Assembly: GCF_012927275.1 (NCBI RefSeq)
Contig: NZ_JABBGG010000001.1
Location: 1-64,000, forward strand
Length of the DNA stretch: 64,000 bases
Source: Massilia polaris
GTDB lineage: Bacteria; Pseudomonadota; Gammaproteobacteria; Burkholderiales; Burkholderiaceae_D
Direction of reading: 5' to 3'
Below, in pieces: positions 45,881 through 57,392 of the stretch (its first letter is position 1; each line of letters starts with the position of its first letter). The notes below the pieces were generated by a model, which was given only the letters and a program-made list of their open reading frames with translations, ran no database searches and had not been told where the DNA came from. Both the position numbers and the translations under genes were made by a program.

Positions 45881-46897
45881 ATGTCACACTCGCCGCACGA
45901 ACTTGAAGACGACGCCGCACCGGATGACTTTCCGGACGAGGCGATGGAAGACGGCGAGGGTGGCGAGGGCGGCGAACGCAGCGACGCTGGCGCCGTCCCC
46001 GGCGAAACCGGCGTCGTCCTCGAGACCGTCGACGAACTCAAGAAGGTGCTGGCAGCCGAGCTGTCGACCGACACCACCCAGCATTACCTGAACCAGATCG
46101 GCACCCGGCCGCTGCTGACCGCGCCCCAGGAAGTGCATTACGCCACGCTGGCCAAGGCGGGCAACTTCGAAGCGCGCCAGGCGATGATCGAACACAACCT
46201 GCGGCTGGTGGTGTCGATCGCCAAGCACTACATCAACCGCGGCGTCGTGCTGCTCGATATGATCGAGGAAGGCAATATCGGCCTGATGCGCGCGATCGAC
46301 AAGTTCGAACCCGAACGCGGCTTCCGCTTTTCCACCTACGCCACCTGGTGGATCCGCCAGAGCATCGAGCGCGCCATCATGAACCAGGCGCGCACGGTGC
46401 GCCTGCCGGTGCACATGGTGCGCGAACTGAACCAGATCCTGCGCGCCAAGTACCACCTCGAAGCCCAGCACCACGACGGCAAGGACGCCACCGCCGAGGA
46501 CATCGCCCACCTGGTCGGGCGCCCGGTCGAGGAAGTGCAGGACATCCTGGCGCTATCCGAGCACGCCACTTCGCTCGACGCCCCGCTCGACAACGATCCG
46601 CAATCCAGCCTGATGGACATGCTGCCCGGCGACGCCGACGACGGCCCCGACTCGCGCGCCGAACACCACGAGATGACGGTGCTGGTGCGCGACTGGCTGA
46701 GCCGGCTGCCCGACAAGCAGCGCATCGTCATCATGCGCCGCTTCGGGCTCGACAACGACGATCCGGCCACGCTGGAAACCCTGGCCGAAGAGATGGGCGT
46801 GACGCGCGAGCGGGTGCGCCAGATCCAGCAGGAAGCGCTGATCAAGCTGAAGCGGGCCATGGCGGCCCGTGGCGTGGTCCGCGATTCCTTGCTATGA
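45881..46897 (+). CDS. rpoS: Stationary-phase sigma factor RpoS
   Basis: 338 residues with a CCGGAGAG ribosome site. An acidic Gly/Glu-rich N-terminus is followed by region 1.2 ([16 protein letters not shown]), region 2 ([43 protein letters not shown] then [18 protein letters not shown]), region 3 and the region 4 helix-turn-helix ([20 protein letters not shown]). It directs general stress and stationary-phase transcription. Position after nlpD is the classic one. Confidence 0.97.
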   Translation: MSHSPHELEDDAAPDDFPDEAMEDGEGGEGGERSDAGAVPGETGVVLETVDELKKVLAAELSTDTTQHYLNQIGTRPLLTAPQEVHYATLAKAGNFEARQAMIEHNLRLVVSIAKHYINRGVVLLDMIEEGNIGLMRAIDKFEPERGFRFSTYATWWIRQSIERAIMNQARTVRLPVHMVRELNQILRAKYHLEAQHHDGKDATAEDIAHLVGRPVEEVQDILALSEHATSLDAPLDNDPQSSLMDMLPGDADDGPDSRAEHHEMTVLVRDWLSRLPDKQRIVIMRRFGLDNDDPATLETLAEEMGVTRERVRQIQQEALIKLKRAMAARGVVRDSLL

Positions 46898-47005
46898 TGC
46901 GCACCGGCTGAGTAGCCCGGCAGGCATCCTTTTTTCCACACGAATCGAACCTGGCTGGTGCGCCAAAGCGTACCGGCCCGGCGTTATTTTTCTTCCGACA
47001 TCGCT

Positions 47006-48346
47006 ATGCAAGACAAGATCATCGACATCAAATCCCTCGACATGGACGCGCGCGGCGTCGGCCACCTCGAAAACGAGGACGGCTCGCCGGGCAAGGTGGT
47101 CTTCGTCGAGGGCGCCTTGCCGGGCGAACGGGTCAGCTTCGAGACCACCAAGAAGAAGAAAAACTGGGAAGCGGGGCGCATGACCGTGCTGCACCGCGAA
47201 TCGTCGATGCGCGTCAAGCCGCGCTGCCCGCATTTCGGCGTGTGCGGCGGCTGCTCGATGCAGCACATGGAGCCGTCGGCCCAGGTCGCCGTCAAGCAGC
47301 GCGTGCTGGAAGACAATCTCTGGCACATCAGCAAGGTCAAGGCCGGCAACATCATGCGCCCGATGTACGGCCCGACCTGGGGTTACCGCTATCGCGCGCG
47401 CCTGTCGGCGCGCTACCTGGCCAAGCGCGAAACCGTGCTGGTCGGCTTCAATGAGCGCGGTTCCGGTTTCGTTGCCGACATCACCGAGTGCCACGTGCTG
47501 CCGCCCCACGTGTCGGACATGCTGGTGCCGCTGCGCGAACTGATCGGCGCCATGTCGATCTGCAGCAAGGTGCCGCAGATCGAAGTGGCGATCGGCGAGG
47601 ACCTCACCGCGATGGTGATGCGCAACATGGAAGCGCTGACCGCGCAGGACGAAGCGCTGCTCAAGGCCTTCGCCGACAAGTGGAACATCCAGTGGTGGCT
47701 GCAGCCGGCCGGGCCGGAGACGGCGGCGCCGTTCTACCCGGTCGGCAAGGAACTGTATTACAGCCTGCCCGAGTTCAACGTGCGGATGCCGTTCAAGCCG
47801 ACCGACTTCACCCAGGTCAACCACCACATCAACCGGGTGCTGGTGCACAAGGCCTTGCTGCTGCTGGAAGTGCAGCCAGGCGACCGCGTGGCCGACCTGT
47901 TCTGCGGGCTCGGCAACTTCACCCTGCCGCTGGCGACGCAGGCGCGCGAAGTGGTCGGCATCGAAGGCAGCACCGCGCTGACCGAACGCGCGCTGGCCAA
48001 TGCCCGCGCGAATGGCTTGTCGGAAAAGACCTTCTTCTATACCCGCAACCTGTTCGATGTGACCACCGAAGACCTGGTCGCCCTCGGCCATTTTGAGCGC
48101 ATGCTGATCGACCCGCCGCGCGACGGCGCCGCCGCGCTGTCGGTCGCGCTGGCGGGGCTGCGCGCCAGCCATCCGGAAATGATGCCGAAACGCATAGTCT
48201 ACGTATCGTGCAGCCCGTCCACGCTGGCGCGCGACGCCGGCGTGCTGGTGCACGAGGCCGGCTACGTGCTGAGCAAGGCGGGCGTGGTCAACATGTTCCC
48301 GCACACTTCCCACGTCGAATCGATGGCGGTGTTCGACCTCGCCTAG
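47006..48346 (+). CDS. rlmD: 23S rRNA (uracil-1939-C5)-methyltransferase RlmD
   Basis: 446 residues from the ATG at 47006 (MQDKIIDIKSLDMDARGVGH); an upstream GTG at 46958 would add 16 residues not like the family. A TRAM-like domain lies at the N-terminus. The Fe-S cluster Cys are in CPHFGVCGGCSMQH, with CHV further on. The SAM motif is VADLFCGLGNFTLPLA, and the catalytic Cys is in YVSCSPSTLARD. It methylates U1939 of 23S rRNA. Confidence 0.93.
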   Translation: MQDKIIDIKSLDMDARGVGHLENEDGSPGKVVFVEGALPGERVSFETTKKKKNWEAGRMTVLHRESSMRVKPRCPHFGVCGGCSMQHMEPSAQVAVKQRVLEDNLWHISKVKAGNIMRPMYGPTWGYRYRARLSARYLAKRETVLVGFNERGSGFVADITECHVLPPHVSDMLVPLRELIGAMSICSKVPQIEVAIGEDLTAMVMRNMEALTAQDEALLKAFADKWNIQWWLQPAGPETAAPFYPVGKELYYSLPEFNVRMPFKPTDFTQVNHHINRVLVHKALLLLEVQPGDRVADLFCGLGNFTLPLATQAREVVGIEGSTALTERALANARANGLSEKTFFYTRNLFDVTTEDLVALGHFERMLIDPPRDGAAALSVALAGLRASHPEMMPKRIVYVSCSPSTLARDAGVLVHEAGYVLSKAGVVNMFPHTSHVESMAVFDLA

Positions 48347-48433
48347 CGGGGCGGCGTGGACGCCGCCTCCGCTATGCTGGCGGTGACCGCAAGAAGAGTA
48401 AGCGCCGATGCCAGCATTCCCGCGAGAACGGCG

Positions 48434-48463
48434 AAAAAAACCGACCCGCGGGTCGGTTTTTTA
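48434..48463. terminator. Bidirectional terminator between rlmD and the Bax-inhibitor-like gene
   Basis: A7-CCGACC-CGCG-GGTCGG-T6: a perfect stem flanked by A and T runs, so it can end transcription from both sides. It lies between convergent genes. Confidence 0.9.
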
Positions 48464-48478
48464 TTGCTCTTGCGGCAA

Positions 48479-49162
48479 TCAGTCGTTGCTGCCGCCCAGG
48501 CCCAGCAGGTGCAGCAGGGAGGTGAAGATGTTGTACACGCTCAGGTACAGCGACAGGGTTGCGGTGACGTAGTTGGTTTCGCCGCCGTTGACGATGCGTT
48601 GCACGTCATACAGGATGAAAGCGGAGAAGATACCGATCACCAGCACCGAGATCGCGATCGACAGCGCCGGCATGCCCAGGAAGATGTTGGCAACCGCGGC
48701 CAGCAGCACGACGACAACGCCGGCGGTCAGCCACTTGCCCATTGCCGAGAAGTCACGCTTGCTGGTCGAGGCGATGGTCGCCATCACCGCCAGGATGGTG
48801 GCGGTGCCGCCAAACGCGGTCATGATCAGCTGGCCGCCGTTCGAGTAACCCAGGGTGCGGGTCAGCAGCGGGGTCATCATCAGGCCCATGAAGAACGTGA
48901 AGCCCAGCAGCAGGGCAACGCCCACGCCCGAGTTCTTGTTCTTTTCAATCGCCCAGAAGAAGCCAAAGGCAATTGCCATGAAGATCATGAAACCCATGAA
49001 GCCGCTGAAGATCGGTACCTGCAGCGAAACGCCGACGAAGGCGCCGAGCATGGTCGGGATCATGGACAGCGCGAGCAGCCAGTAAGTGTTGCGCAGCACG
49101 CGGTTGCGCACCGCCTGGCCGCTTGCCGAGATGTCGTACGTGTTTTGCATCATTGGGGTCAT
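48479..49162 (-). CDS. Bax inhibitor-1/YccA-family membrane protein
   Basis: 227 residues from the ATG at 49162, which has GGAGG 6 bases upstream; an in-frame extension upstream is not family-like. Seven hydrophobic segments are visible, e.g. TYWLLALSMIPTMLGAFVG, FMIFMAIAFGFFWAIE and ISVLVIGIFSAFILYDVQRI. The last is followed by GGETNYVTATLSLYLSVYNIF, typical of the family. E. coli YccA modulates FtsH; function here is inferred only from family. Confidence 0.92.
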   Translation of the reverse strand: MTPMMQNTYDISASGQAVRNRVLRNTYWLLALSMIPTMLGAFVGVSLQVPIFSGFMGFMIFMAIAFGFFWAIEKNKNSGVGVALLLGFTFFMGLMMTPLLTRTLGYSNGGQLIMTAFGGTATILAVMATIASTSKRDFSAMGKWLTAGVVVVLLAAVANIFLGMPALSIAISVLVIGIFSAFILYDVQRIVNGGETNYVTATLSLYLSVYNIFTSLLHLLGLGGSND

Positions 49163-49388
49163 AGTAGGCCTCCGGTCGTGGATAAGGTAAAAATGTGTGA
49201 ACAGCATAGCACGGCTGGGTAAATCGGCGGAAAATCGCCGTTGACGCCCTGCCTTTTCCGTCGCCACTCTAACACTGCCGGGGCTGGCCGTGCAATATCC
49301 ATCAAGTGGGGTGGAATATGGTAAAATCAAAGGTTGATTGAAGTCTTACAACGCAATACTTAAACCTTTCTTATTATTGGAGTTTTAC

Positions 49389-49802
49389 ATGGCAATCGAA
49401 CGCACCCTCTCGATCATCAAACCAGACGCAGTTGCTAAAAACGTCATCGGCCAGATCTACAGCCGTTTCGAAGGCGCTGGCCTGAAGATCGTCGCCGCAC
49501 GCATGACCCAGCTGTCGCGCGAACAGGCTGAAGGCTTCTACGCCGCCCATAAAGAGCGCGGCTTCTTCAAAGACCTGGTCGACTTCATGGTGTCCGGCCC
49601 TGTCATGATCCAGGCCCTGGAAGGCGAAAACGCGGTCCTGGCGCACCGTGACCTGATGGGCGCGACCGATCCGAAAAAAGCTGAGCCGGGCACCATCCGC
49701 GCCGATTTCGCCGATTCGATCGACGCTAACGCCGTTCACGGTTCGGACGCTGTCGAGGCTGCAAAAGTGGAAATCGCCTACTTCTTCCCAGAAGTGAAGT
49801 AA
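49389..49802 (+). CDS. ndk: Nucleoside diphosphate kinase
   Basis: 137 residues from the ATG at 49389, after a TTGGAG ribosome site. [18 protein letters not shown] is the family start. The catalytic His is in [12 protein letters not shown]. The length is a little shorter than the usual 141. It equilibrates nucleoside di- and triphosphates. A terminator-like hairpin follows. Confidence 0.97.
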   Translation: MAIERTLSIIKPDAVAKNVIGQIYSRFEGAGLKIVAARMTQLSREQAEGFYAAHKERGFFKDLVDFMVSGPVMIQALEGENAVLAHRDLMGATDPKKAEPGTIRADFADSIDANAVHGSDAVEAAKVEIAYFFPEVK

Positions 49803-49824
49803 TTTGTAATAAGGGCTATGCCTT

Positions 49825-49869
49825 GCCGTTCTCTGTCGCCGCACCTCCTGCGCGCGGGAACGGCTTTTT
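49825..49869 (+). terminator. Likely terminator of ndk
   Basis: GCCGTTC at 49825-49831 pairs with GAACGGC at 49858-49864, followed by five T. The loop is long (26 bases), partly foldable. It sits between ndk and rlmN. Confidence 0.6.
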
Positions 49870-49875
49870 GGAATA

Positions 49876-51051
49876 ATGAACATGACGACACTCACCAACC
49901 TGCTGGACTTCGATCCCGCGCAACTCATCGCTTATTGCGGCGAATTGGGTGAGAAGCCGTTCCGCGCCAAGCAGCTGCAGCGCTGGATCCACCAGTTCGG
50001 CGCCAGCGACTTCGACAGCATGACCGACCTGGCCAAGTCGCTGCGCGACAAGCTCAAGACGCGTGCCGAAATCCGCTCACCTGCCATCATCAGCGACAAC
50101 ACGTCCACCGACGGCACCCGCAAGTGGCTGGTCGATGTCGGCAATGGCAATGCGGTCGAAACCGTGTTCATCCCGGAAGAAAACCGCGGCACCCTGTGCA
50201 TCTCGACCCAGGCCGGCTGCGCCGTCAATTGCCGTTTCTGCTCGACCGGCAAGCAGGGCTTCAACCGCAACCTGACGGTGGCCGAAATCATCGGCCAGCT
50301 GTGGATGGCCGAGTTTGAGCTGCGCAAGACCAAAGGCATCGAGCCCGGCCCGAAAGGCGAGCGCCAGATCACCAACGTGGTGATGATGGGCATGGGCGAG
50401 CCGCTGCTGAACTTCGAGCCGACCGCCACCGCGCTCAAGCTGATGCTCGACGATAACGCCTACGGCCTGTCGCGCCGCCGCGTGACCCTGTCGACCTCGG
50501 GCGTGGTGCCGATGATGGACAAGTTGTCCCAGGAAGTGCCGGTGGCGCTGGCGGTATCGCTGCACGCGTCCAACGACGCGCTGCGCGACGGCCTGGTGCC
50601 ACTGAATAAAAAATACCCGCTGCGCGAGCTGATGGCCGCCTGCAAGCGTTACCTCGAATTCGCCCCGCGCGACTTCGTCACCTTCGAATACTGCATGCTC
50701 GACGGCGTCAACGACAGCGACGAGCACGCGCGCGAACTGGTGGCGCTGGTCAAGGACCCGGTGGTCGGCGTGTCGTGCAAGTTCAACCTGATCCCGTTCA
50801 ACCCGTTCCCTGAGTCCGGCCTGCTGCGTTCGAAGAATCCGCGCATCAAGGCGTTCTCCGAAGTGCTGATGGCGGCCGGCATCGTGACCACCATTCGCAA
50901 GACGCGCGGCGACGATATCGACGCCGCCTGTGGCCAGCTGGCCGGCGAAGTGCAGGACCGCACGCGTGTGCAAGAACGAATGGAAAAAATGGCCGAGTAC
51001 CAGCAGAAGTTCGGCGCCAACTTCGGGCGCATCGTGGAGATTCCTTCTTGA
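49876..51051 (+). CDS. rlmN: Dual-specificity RNA methyltransferase RlmN
   Basis: 391 residues; the ATG at 49876 and one at 49882 are both possible. The radical-SAM cluster motif is [20 protein letters not shown] (Cys-x3-Cys-x2-Cys). Other blocks are [45 protein letters not shown] and [14 protein letters not shown]. It makes 2-methyladenosine in 23S rRNA (A2503) and some tRNAs. Its stop overlaps the pilW TTG. Confidence 0.97.
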   Translation: MNMTTLTNLLDFDPAQLIAYCGELGEKPFRAKQLQRWIHQFGASDFDSMTDLAKSLRDKLKTRAEIRSPAIISDNTSTDGTRKWLVDVGNGNAVETVFIPEENRGTLCISTQAGCAVNCRFCSTGKQGFNRNLTVAEIIGQLWMAEFELRKTKGIEPGPKGERQITNVVMMGMGEPLLNFEPTATALKLMLDDNAYGLSRRRVTLSTSGVVPMMDKLSQEVPVALAVSLHASNDALRDGLVPLNKKYPLRELMAACKRYLEFAPRDFVTFEYCMLDGVNDSDEHARELVALVKDPVVGVSCKFNLIPFNPFPESGLLRSKNPRIKAFSEVLMAAGIVTTIRKTRGDDIDAACGQLAGEVQDRTRVQERMEKMAEYQQKFGANFGRIVEIPS

Positions 51052-51863
51052 AGCGGGCTGCGGCCAGGCGTTTGCTGGCCCCGCTGGCGCTGTGCGCCGC
51101 CGCGGCCTTGTCCGCCTGTGCGGGCGGCAGCGGCAACACCACCAGCAGCGGCGACCTGAAGACCGCGTCCGACCAGACGCTGGATGAAAAGCGCGCGGGG
51201 ATCCGCATGCAGCTGGCGATCGGCTACTACCAGGACCGCAAGTACGACGTGGCGCTGGACGAGATCAAGCAGGCCATCGCCGCCAATCCGGATTCGGCCG
51301 ACGCGCATGGCGTGCGCGCCCTGATCTATTCGTCGATGGGCGAAACCGCGCTGGCCGACCAGAGCTACCAGCGCGCGCTGCAGCTGGCGCCGCGCAATCC
51401 TGAGCTGGCCAACAATTACGGCTCCTTCCTGTGCCAGAACGGCAGGGCGGAGCAGGGCATCGCGCTGTTCGAATCGGCCCTCAAGAACCCGGTCTACCAG
51501 TCGCCGGTCAATGCATTGCTGAACGCCGGCTCCTGCAGCCTGCGCGCCGGCAAGCTTGACGCGGCCGAGCGGTATTTGCTGGACGCGCTGCGCTACGACG
51601 CGGCGCTGCCGGCGACCAACGGCAACCTGGCCCAGGTCTATTTCGAGCGGCACGACATCCAGCGTGCCGGATTTTTTCTAAACCGCCTGCGCGAAGCTGC
51701 GAAAATAGATATCCTCCCGGCTGAAACGCTGTGGCTTGCGATCCGAATCGACCGCAAGCTCGGCGACAAGTCGTCCGAGGCGAGCATGGTGTCGCAGCTG
51801 CGGCGCCGTTTCCCCGCGTCGCCTGAATACGCGGAATACCAGCGCGGTGCATTTAATGAGTGA
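51048..51863 (+). CDS. pilW: Type IV pilus biogenesis/stability lipoprotein PilW (PilF)
   Basis: 271 residues from a TTG overlapping the rlmN stop (TTGA). The lipobox LSAC gives a lipidated Cys24. Tandem TPRs follow ([60 protein letters not shown]). The domain order and this gene position are those of the PilF/PilW pilotin that helps PilQ secretin assembly. It overlaps the rodZ start region. Confidence 0.92.
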   Translation: MKRAAARRLLAPLALCAAAALSACAGGSGNTTSSGDLKTASDQTLDEKRAGIRMQLAIGYYQDRKYDVALDEIKQAIAANPDSADAHGVRALIYSSMGETALADQSYQRALQLAPRNPELANNYGSFLCQNGRAEQGIALFESALKNPVYQSPVNALLNAGSCSLRAGKLDAAERYLLDALRYDAALPATNGNLAQVYFERHDIQRAGFFLNRLREAAKIDILPAETLWLAIRIDRKLGDKSSEASMVSQLRRRFPASPEYAEYQRGAFNE

Positions 51864-52845
51864 GACAGGAAATACGATGAGCGGAGAGTGGGCAGATCAG
51901 CCGGCAGCAGACAATCACGGCATTCCGGGCAAAACGCTGGCAGCCGCGCGTGAAGCGATGGGCTGGTCCGTCGAGCAGATAGCCGACCAGTTGAAGATGG
52001 CGGTGCGCCAGGTCGTCGCGCTGGAAGCGGGCGACTACGCCGCGCTGCCAGGTCCGGCGGTGGTGCGCGGCTTCGTGCGCGCTTACGCCAAGGTGGTCCG
52101 GCTCGACCCGGTGCCGCTGGTGGCCCAGATCGCGCTTGATGCGCCTGAGGCAGGCATCGCCGGCAGCATCCGCCGCGACCGTCCGGCGTCGTTCTCGGAA
52201 GTGCGTTTCCCGAGCCACGGCAAGCGCAGCAAGCTGCCGGTCATGCCGATCCTGGCCGTCGTGCTGGTCGCCGCCGCCATCGGCGCATGGCAGTTCGGCC
52301 TGGTGCCTGCCAGCCTGACCGGCGCCAGCGCGCCTGCCGGCCAGACCGCGGTGCTGAGCGAGGCCGAGACAGTCACTTCGCCGTCCACCCCGGCGATCCA
52401 GGATCCGTCGGTGCCGCTGATTTCGGTACCGCCTCCGGCAACCGCGTCCGATGCTGCTCCTGGCGCGGCCACGCCGGCAGGCGCCGGCCCGGTCCAGGGC
52501 GTGGGCGCCGCACCGCTTGCCCCGGCCGCGACCACCAGCGTGACGCCGCCGGCAGCCGCAGTCACTGCGCCCGCCGTTCCGGCCGCGACAGCGCCTGCAG
52601 CGGCGGGCGCCAATCCGCTGGTGCTGAACGTGCGCGAAGATTCCTGGGTCGAAGTGCGCGACGCGCAGGGCAAGGCGCTGGTGCGCCGCATGGTCAAGGC
52701 GGGTGAAACCGCCAGCATCGAGATCGCGGGTCCGTCCACCGTCATCGTCGGCAAGCCGAACGCGGTAACGGCCACCTTGCGCGGTGCGCCGGTTGCGCTG
52801 CCGCCTATGCAGGGCAGCACCATTTCACGAGTCAAAGTTCAGTAA
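51856..52845 (+). CDS. rodZ: Cell-shape protein RodZ
   Basis: 329 residues from the ATG at 51856, inside the end of pilW; an ATG at 51877 is an alternative. An N-terminal HTH ([22 protein letters not shown] ... [22 protein letters not shown]) is followed by a membrane segment ([19 protein letters not shown]). A long Ala/Pro/Thr periplasmic linker leads to the C-terminal DUF4115 beta domain ([18 protein letters not shown]). It connects MreB to the envelope. The Ala/Pro linker is long but typical. Confidence 0.92.
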   Translation: MSETGNTMSGEWADQPAADNHGIPGKTLAAAREAMGWSVEQIADQLKMAVRQVVALEAGDYAALPGPAVVRGFVRAYAKVVRLDPVPLVAQIALDAPEAGIAGSIRRDRPASFSEVRFPSHGKRSKLPVMPILAVVLVAAAIGAWQFGLVPASLTGASAPAGQTAVLSEAETVTSPSTPAIQDPSVPLISVPPPATASDAAPGAATPAGAGPVQGVGAAPLAPAATTSVTPPAAAVTAPAVPAATAPAAAGANPLVLNVREDSWVEVRDAQGKALVRRMVKAGETASIEIAGPSTVIVGKPNAVTATLRGAPVALPPMQGSTISRVKVQ

Positions 52846-52847
52846 AC

Positions 52848-54116
52848 ATGGCATTTTCGAATACTGCAATTCCGTCCGGACCACTCGCCCGCCGCGCCAG
52901 CCGCAGCGTGCTGGTGTCGCACGGCGAGCGCAAAATCTGGGTCGGCGGCGACGCGCCGGTGGTCGTGCAGTCGATGACCAATACCGATACCGCCGACGTG
53001 ATCGGCACCGCGATCCAGGTCAAGGAGCTGGCGCGCGCCGGTTCCGAGATGGTCCGCATCACGGTCGACAAGCCGGAAGCGGCGGCCGCCGTGCCGCTGA
53101 TCCGCGAACAGCTCGACCGCATGGAAGTCGACGTGCCGCTGGTGGGCGACTTCCACTACAACGGCCACACCTTGCTGCGCGACTTCCCCGAGTGCGCCCG
53201 CGCGCTGTCGAAGTACCGCATCAATCCGGGCAACGTGGGGCAGGGCGCCAAGCGCGACACCCAGTTTGCGCAGATGATTGAAGTGGCGGCCCAGTACGAC
53301 AAGCCGGTGCGCATCGGCGTCAACTGGGGCAGCCTTGACCAGTCGCTGCTGGCCCGCATCATGGACGAAAACGCCCGGCGCGCCGAGCCATGGAGCGCGC
53401 AGGCGGTGATGTACGAAGCCCTGATCACGTCGGCGATCGAAAACGCGGTGCGCGCCGAAGAACTCGGCCTGGGCCGCGACAAGATCATCTTGTCGTGCAA
53501 GGTGTCGGGCGTGCAGGACCTGATCGCCGTGTACCGCGAGCTGGCGCGCCGCTGCGACTATCCGCTGCACCTCGGCCTGACCGAAGCGGGCATGGGCAGC
53601 AAGGGCATCGTGGCCTCGACGGCGGCGCTGTCGGTGCTGCTCCAGGAGGGCATCGGCGACACCATCCGCATTTCGCTGACCCCGGAACCGGGCGGCGACC
53701 GCACCCGGGAAGTGGTTGTCGCGCAGGAGATCCTGCAGACCATGGGCCTGCGCAAATTCTCGCCGATGGTGATCGCGTGCCCGGGCTGCGGCCGCACCAC
53801 CTCGACCACTTTCCAGGAACTGGCCGACAACATCCAGACCTACCTGCGCGAGCAGATGCCGGAGTGGAAAAAGAGCTATCCGGGTGTCGAATCGATGAAC
53901 GTGGCCGTCATGGGCTGCATCGTCAACGGCCCGGGCGAATCGAAGCACGCCAACATCGGCATCAGCCTGCCCGGCACCGGCGAATCGCCGGCCGCGCCGG
54001 TATTCGTCGACGGCCACAAGTTCGCCACCCTGCGCGGCGAACGCATCGTCGAAGAATTCCAGCAGATCGTGCTGAACTACGTCCAACAGAATTACGGTAA
54101 AAAAGAATATGTCTAA
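52848..54116 (+). CDS. ispG: 4-hydroxy-3-methylbut-2-enyl diphosphate synthase IspG
   Basis: 422 residues. The start block [16 protein letters not shown], the middle [10 protein letters not shown] and the Fe-S part (CPGCGRT and, later, [17 protein letters not shown]) are all typical. It makes HMBPP in the MEP isoprenoid pathway. It begins two bases after rodZ, and its end overlaps hisS by eight bases, so this is a tight operon. Confidence 0.97.
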   Translation: MAFSNTAIPSGPLARRASRSVLVSHGERKIWVGGDAPVVVQSMTNTDTADVIGTAIQVKELARAGSEMVRITVDKPEAAAAVPLIREQLDRMEVDVPLVGDFHYNGHTLLRDFPECARALSKYRINPGNVGQGAKRDTQFAQMIEVAAQYDKPVRIGVNWGSLDQSLLARIMDENARRAEPWSAQAVMYEALITSAIENAVRAEELGLGRDKIILSCKVSGVQDLIAVYRELARRCDYPLHLGLTEAGMGSKGIVASTAALSVLLQEGIGDTIRISLTPEPGGDRTREVVVAQEILQTMGLRKFSPMVIACPGCGRTTSTTFQELADNIQTYLREQMPEWKKSYPGVESMNVAVMGCIVNGPGESKHANIGISLPGTGESPAAPVFVDGHKFATLRGERIVEEFQQIVLNYVQQNYGKKEYV

Positions 54117-55449
54117 ACCTGAAAAACTCTCTGCCGTCAAAGGCATGAACGACATCCTGCCGGCCGACGCGCCGCTGTGGGAGCTGTTCGAGAACACCGC
54201 GCAGTCGGTCCTGCAAAGCTACGGCTTCCAGAAGATCGTCACGCCGATCGTCGAAGACACCGCGCTGTTCGCGCGCGCCATCGGCGCCGTCACCGACATC
54301 GTGGAAAAGGAAATGTACTCGTTCACCGATTCGATGAACGGCGACGCGCTGACGCTGCGCCCTGAAGGCACTGCCGGCGTGGTGCGCGCGGTGGTCGAGC
54401 ACAACCTGGTCTACGAAGGCCCGAAGCGCCTGTGGTACAAGGGCCCGATGTTCCGCCACGAGCGCCCGCAGCGCGGCCGCTACCGCCAGTTCTTCCAGAT
54501 CGGCGCCGAGGCAGTCGGCTTCACCGGCCCTGACATCGACGCCGAACTGATCATGCTGTGCCGCCGCCTGTGGGACGACCTGGGCCTGGAAAACATCCGC
54601 CTCGAGCTGAACTCGATCGGCGACGCGGCCGAGCGCAACCGCCACCGCGCCGACCTGATCGCCTATTTCGAAGCGAATGAAGCGCTGCTCGACGCCGAAG
54701 CCAGGCGCCGCCTGCACGCCAATCCGCTGCGTATCCTCGACACCAAGAACCCGGCGATGCAGGAGCTGGTCAACAACGCGCCGAAGCTGCTCGACTACCT
54801 CGAAGGCGAGTCGATCGCCCACTTCGAAGGCGTCAAGCGCATCCTCGACGCGAACAACATCCAGTTCACGGTCAACCCGCGCCTGGTGCGCGGCCTGGAC
54901 TACTACAACCGCACCGTGTTCGAGTGGGTCACCGACGAACTGGGCGCGCAGGGCACCGTGTGCGCCGGCGGCCGTTACGACCCGCTGATCGAAACCTTCG
55001 GCGGCAAGCCGACTCCGGCGGTCGGTTTCGCGATGGGCATCGAGCGCCTCGTCGAACTGATGAAACTGGCCGGCGAGCCTGCCGCGCCCGCGCTGTGCGA
55101 CGTCTACATGGTGCACCAGGGCGAAGCGGCCCAGACCCAGGCCTTCATCCTGGCCGAGCGGATTCGCGATGCCGGCCTCGATGTTGTGCTACATTGCGCC
55201 ACTGCCGCAGGTGCCGGCAGCTTCAAGAGCCAGATGAAGAAGGCGGACGGCAGCGGCGCTGCTTTTGCTGTCATCATCGGCGAGGACGAAGTCACCAACG
55301 AGATGGCTGCCATCAAGGCGCTGCGCGAAGGCGACGCCGACCAGCAGCAGGCGGCCGTGCCGTTCCTGGAAGTGGTCGACTACCTGGTCGACCAGATCGT
55401 CGGCTGCGGCCACGACCACGATCACGACCACGTGCATTATCATCACTGA
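54109..55449 (+). CDS. hisS: Histidyl-tRNA synthetase with His-rich tail
   Basis: 446 residues. Class II motifs: motif 1 region [17 protein letters not shown], motif 2 [22 protein letters not shown] and the HisRS-specific [15 protein letters not shown], with motif 3 in [16 protein letters not shown]. The last 13 residues, [12 protein letters not shown] preceded by GCG, form an unusual His-rich extension after the anticodon-binding domain. Confidence 0.96.
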   Translation: MSKPEKLSAVKGMNDILPADAPLWELFENTAQSVLQSYGFQKIVTPIVEDTALFARAIGAVTDIVEKEMYSFTDSMNGDALTLRPEGTAGVVRAVVEHNLVYEGPKRLWYKGPMFRHERPQRGRYRQFFQIGAEAVGFTGPDIDAELIMLCRRLWDDLGLENIRLELNSIGDAAERNRHRADLIAYFEANEALLDAEARRRLHANPLRILDTKNPAMQELVNNAPKLLDYLEGESIAHFEGVKRILDANNIQFTVNPRLVRGLDYYNRTVFEWVTDELGAQGTVCAGGRYDPLIETFGGKPTPAVGFAMGIERLVELMKLAGEPAAPALCDVYMVHQGEAAQTQAFILAERIRDAGLDVVLHCATAAGAGSFKSQMKKADGSGAAFAVIIGEDEVTNEMAAIKALREGDADQQQAAVPFLEVVDYLVDQIVGCGHDHDHDHVHYHH

Positions 55450-55485
55450 CACCATTTTTGATCCACTAACTATACCTATAAACAC

Positions 55486-56139
55486 ATGGCATACGATCTC
55501 GAAGAACAAGAGCAGATAGCGTCGCTGAAGGCTTTCTGGAACAAGTTTGGCAACCTGATTACCTGGCTGGCGATCATCGTCCTGGGTAGCTACGCGGCTT
55601 ACAACTACTGGAACTACTACCAGCGCAACACCGCTGCCGAAGCATCGGGCCTGTACGAAGAAATGCAGAAGTCGCTGGCCGCCAAGGACAACACCAAGGT
55701 GCAGCGCATCGCCGCCGACATCGAGTCGAAGTACGCGCGCAGCGCCTACGCCCAGATGAGCGCACTGGCCGCGGCCAAGAGCGCGTTCGACGCCAATGAC
55801 ATGAAGACCGCCAAGGCGCGCCTGCAGTGGGTTGTCGAGCATGGCAGCGACGAGTACCAGTCGGTGGCGCGCCTGCGCCTGGCCGGCGTGCTGCTGGACG
55901 AGAAAGCCTACGACGAAGCTTTGACGGCATTGGGCGGCGAAGTGCTGCCGCAGTTCGCCGGCGCCGTGGCCGACCGCAAGGGCGACGTGCTGGTGGCACA
56001 GAACAAGGTGGCCGAGGCGCGCAGCGCCTACCAGGCTGCGCTCGACGCAATGGCAAAGAACGACCCGGCTCGCCAGCTGGTGCAGCTCAAGCTCGAAGCG
56101 ATCGGCGGTACCGCAGCGACCCCGAAAGCGGCTGCGTAA
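55486..56139 (+). CDS. YfgM-like membrane-anchored TPR protein
   Basis: 217 residues with a single N-terminal membrane helix (LITWLAIIVLGSYAAYNYW) after a short cytosolic part AYDLEEQEQIASLKAFWNKFG. The rest is a helical periplasmic TPR-like domain (AQMSALAAAKSAFDANDMKTAKARLQWV, LRLAGVLLDEKAYDEALTALGG). YfgM associates with the SecYEG-PpiD chaperone site. It is always between hisS and bamB in this group. Confidence 0.9.
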   Translation: MAYDLEEQEQIASLKAFWNKFGNLITWLAIIVLGSYAAYNYWNYYQRNTAAEASGLYEEMQKSLAAKDNTKVQRIAADIESKYARSAYAQMSALAAAKSAFDANDMKTAKARLQWVVEHGSDEYQSVARLRLAGVLLDEKAYDEALTALGGEVLPQFAGAVADRKGDVLVAQNKVAEARSAYQAALDAMAKNDPARQLVQLKLEAIGGTAATPKAAA

Positions 56140-56236
56140 TTCCCGGTCCTGGCAGCCCGCGCGCGCCCTTGCCGGGTGCGCGCGGGCTTTGCGCCCTCTG
56201 GCGGCAATGAACAAAAAAAGTACAAGGTATATGAAT

Positions 56237-57391
56237 ATGCGTATTACCCAGAAGCTTGTCGGTGCAGGTGTATTGGCCCTGGTGGCCGGTTGTTCCACGC
56301 TCAATTCGATCAACCCTTTCGCTTCCAAGCCAAAGGGTAACCAGCCAGCGCCGCTGGTCGAGCTGAAAGGCTCGATGGCCGTGCGCACCGCATGGAAGCT
56401 CGACATCGGCAAGGCGGAGGACTTCCTGTTCACGCCTGCCGTCATCGGCAACACCGTGGTCGCTGCCAGCGCCGACGGCGCCATCGCGCGCGTCGAAGCG
56501 GCCAGCGGCCGCCAGCTGTGGCGCGTCAAGTCCGAGACCCCGCTGACCGCGGGTGTCGGCTCGGACGGCAACATGCTGGTGTTCGGCGGCCGCAAAGGCG
56601 CCGTGCTGGCGTTCGACATGGACGGCAAGGCGATGTGGAAGTACCAGGCTTCGTCCGAGGTGCTGTCCTCGCCGGTGGTAGGGCAAGGCATCGTCGTGGT
56701 GCGCTCGATCGACAACCGCATCGTCGGCCTGGACGCCAAAACCGGCGAACAGAAGTGGACCGTCCAGCGCGTCGCGCCGCCGCTCACCCTGCGCAACGCG
56801 CCGGGCATGATCGTGGTGAACAAGGACGTCATCATCGCCCAGCCGGGCGGCAAACTGATTTCGCTGTTGCTGGCGACCGGCGCGCCGCGCTGGGAAGTGG
56901 CGGTCGGCGAGGCGCGCGGCGCCACCGAACTGGAACGCGTAACCGACATCGGCGGCATGCCGGTGCTGTTCGAAAACCAGGTCTGCGCCGCTGCCTACCA
57001 GGGCCGCGTCGGCTGCTTCGACGTGTCCACCGGCGCGCCGCGCTGGAACAAGGACCTGTCGTCGGAAGTCGGCGTCTCGGTCGACCAGCGCTTCGTGTTC
57101 GCGGTCGACGACAAGGGCGCGGTAGCGGCCTTCGACCGCGAGAGCGGCGCCAGCGCCTGGAAGAACGACAAGCTTGGCTATCGCCGCGTGTCGACGCCTG
57201 TCTCCTACGGCCGCGCCGTGGCGGTGGGCGACTACCAGGGTTACATCCACTTCCTGTCGCGGGAAGATGGCAGCTTTTTAGCGCGTGCCGCAACTGACGG
57301 AAGCCCGGTAATCTCGGTTCCCCAGGTCGCAGGCTCGAATCTGATTTTTCAAACACAATCTGGGACTGTGACCGCAATCGCGGTCGAATAA
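56237..57391 (+). CDS. bamB: Outer-membrane assembly lipoprotein BamB
   Basis: 384 residues from the ATG at 56237 (nine-base spacing to AAGG); an ATG at 56231 is only three bases from it. The lipobox LVAGC gives a lipidated Cys. Eight-bladed beta-propeller repeats follow, each with a W/L-x-W pattern such as [30 protein letters not shown] and [14 protein letters not shown]. It is a BAM complex subunit. Confidence 0.94.
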   Translation: MRITQKLVGAGVLALVAGCSTLNSINPFASKPKGNQPAPLVELKGSMAVRTAWKLDIGKAEDFLFTPAVIGNTVVAASADGAIARVEAASGRQLWRVKSETPLTAGVGSDGNMLVFGGRKGAVLAFDMDGKAMWKYQASSEVLSSPVVGQGIVVVRSIDNRIVGLDAKTGEQKWTVQRVAPPLTLRNAPGMIVVNKDVIIAQPGGKLISLLLATGAPRWEVAVGEARGATELERVTDIGGMPVLFENQVCAAAYQGRVGCFDVSTGAPRWNKDLSSEVGVSVDQRFVFAVDDKGAVAAFDRESGASAWKNDKLGYRRVSTPVSYGRAVAVGDYQGYIHFLSREDGSFLARAATDGSPVISVPQVAGSNLIFQTQSGTVTAIAVE

Positions 57392-57392
57392 A

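Noticed and set aside
46905-46935. Possible terminator after rpoS (CCGG...CCGG then six T)
   Set aside because: The stem is only four pairs with a poor fit; rlmD starts shortly after and could be co-transcribed.
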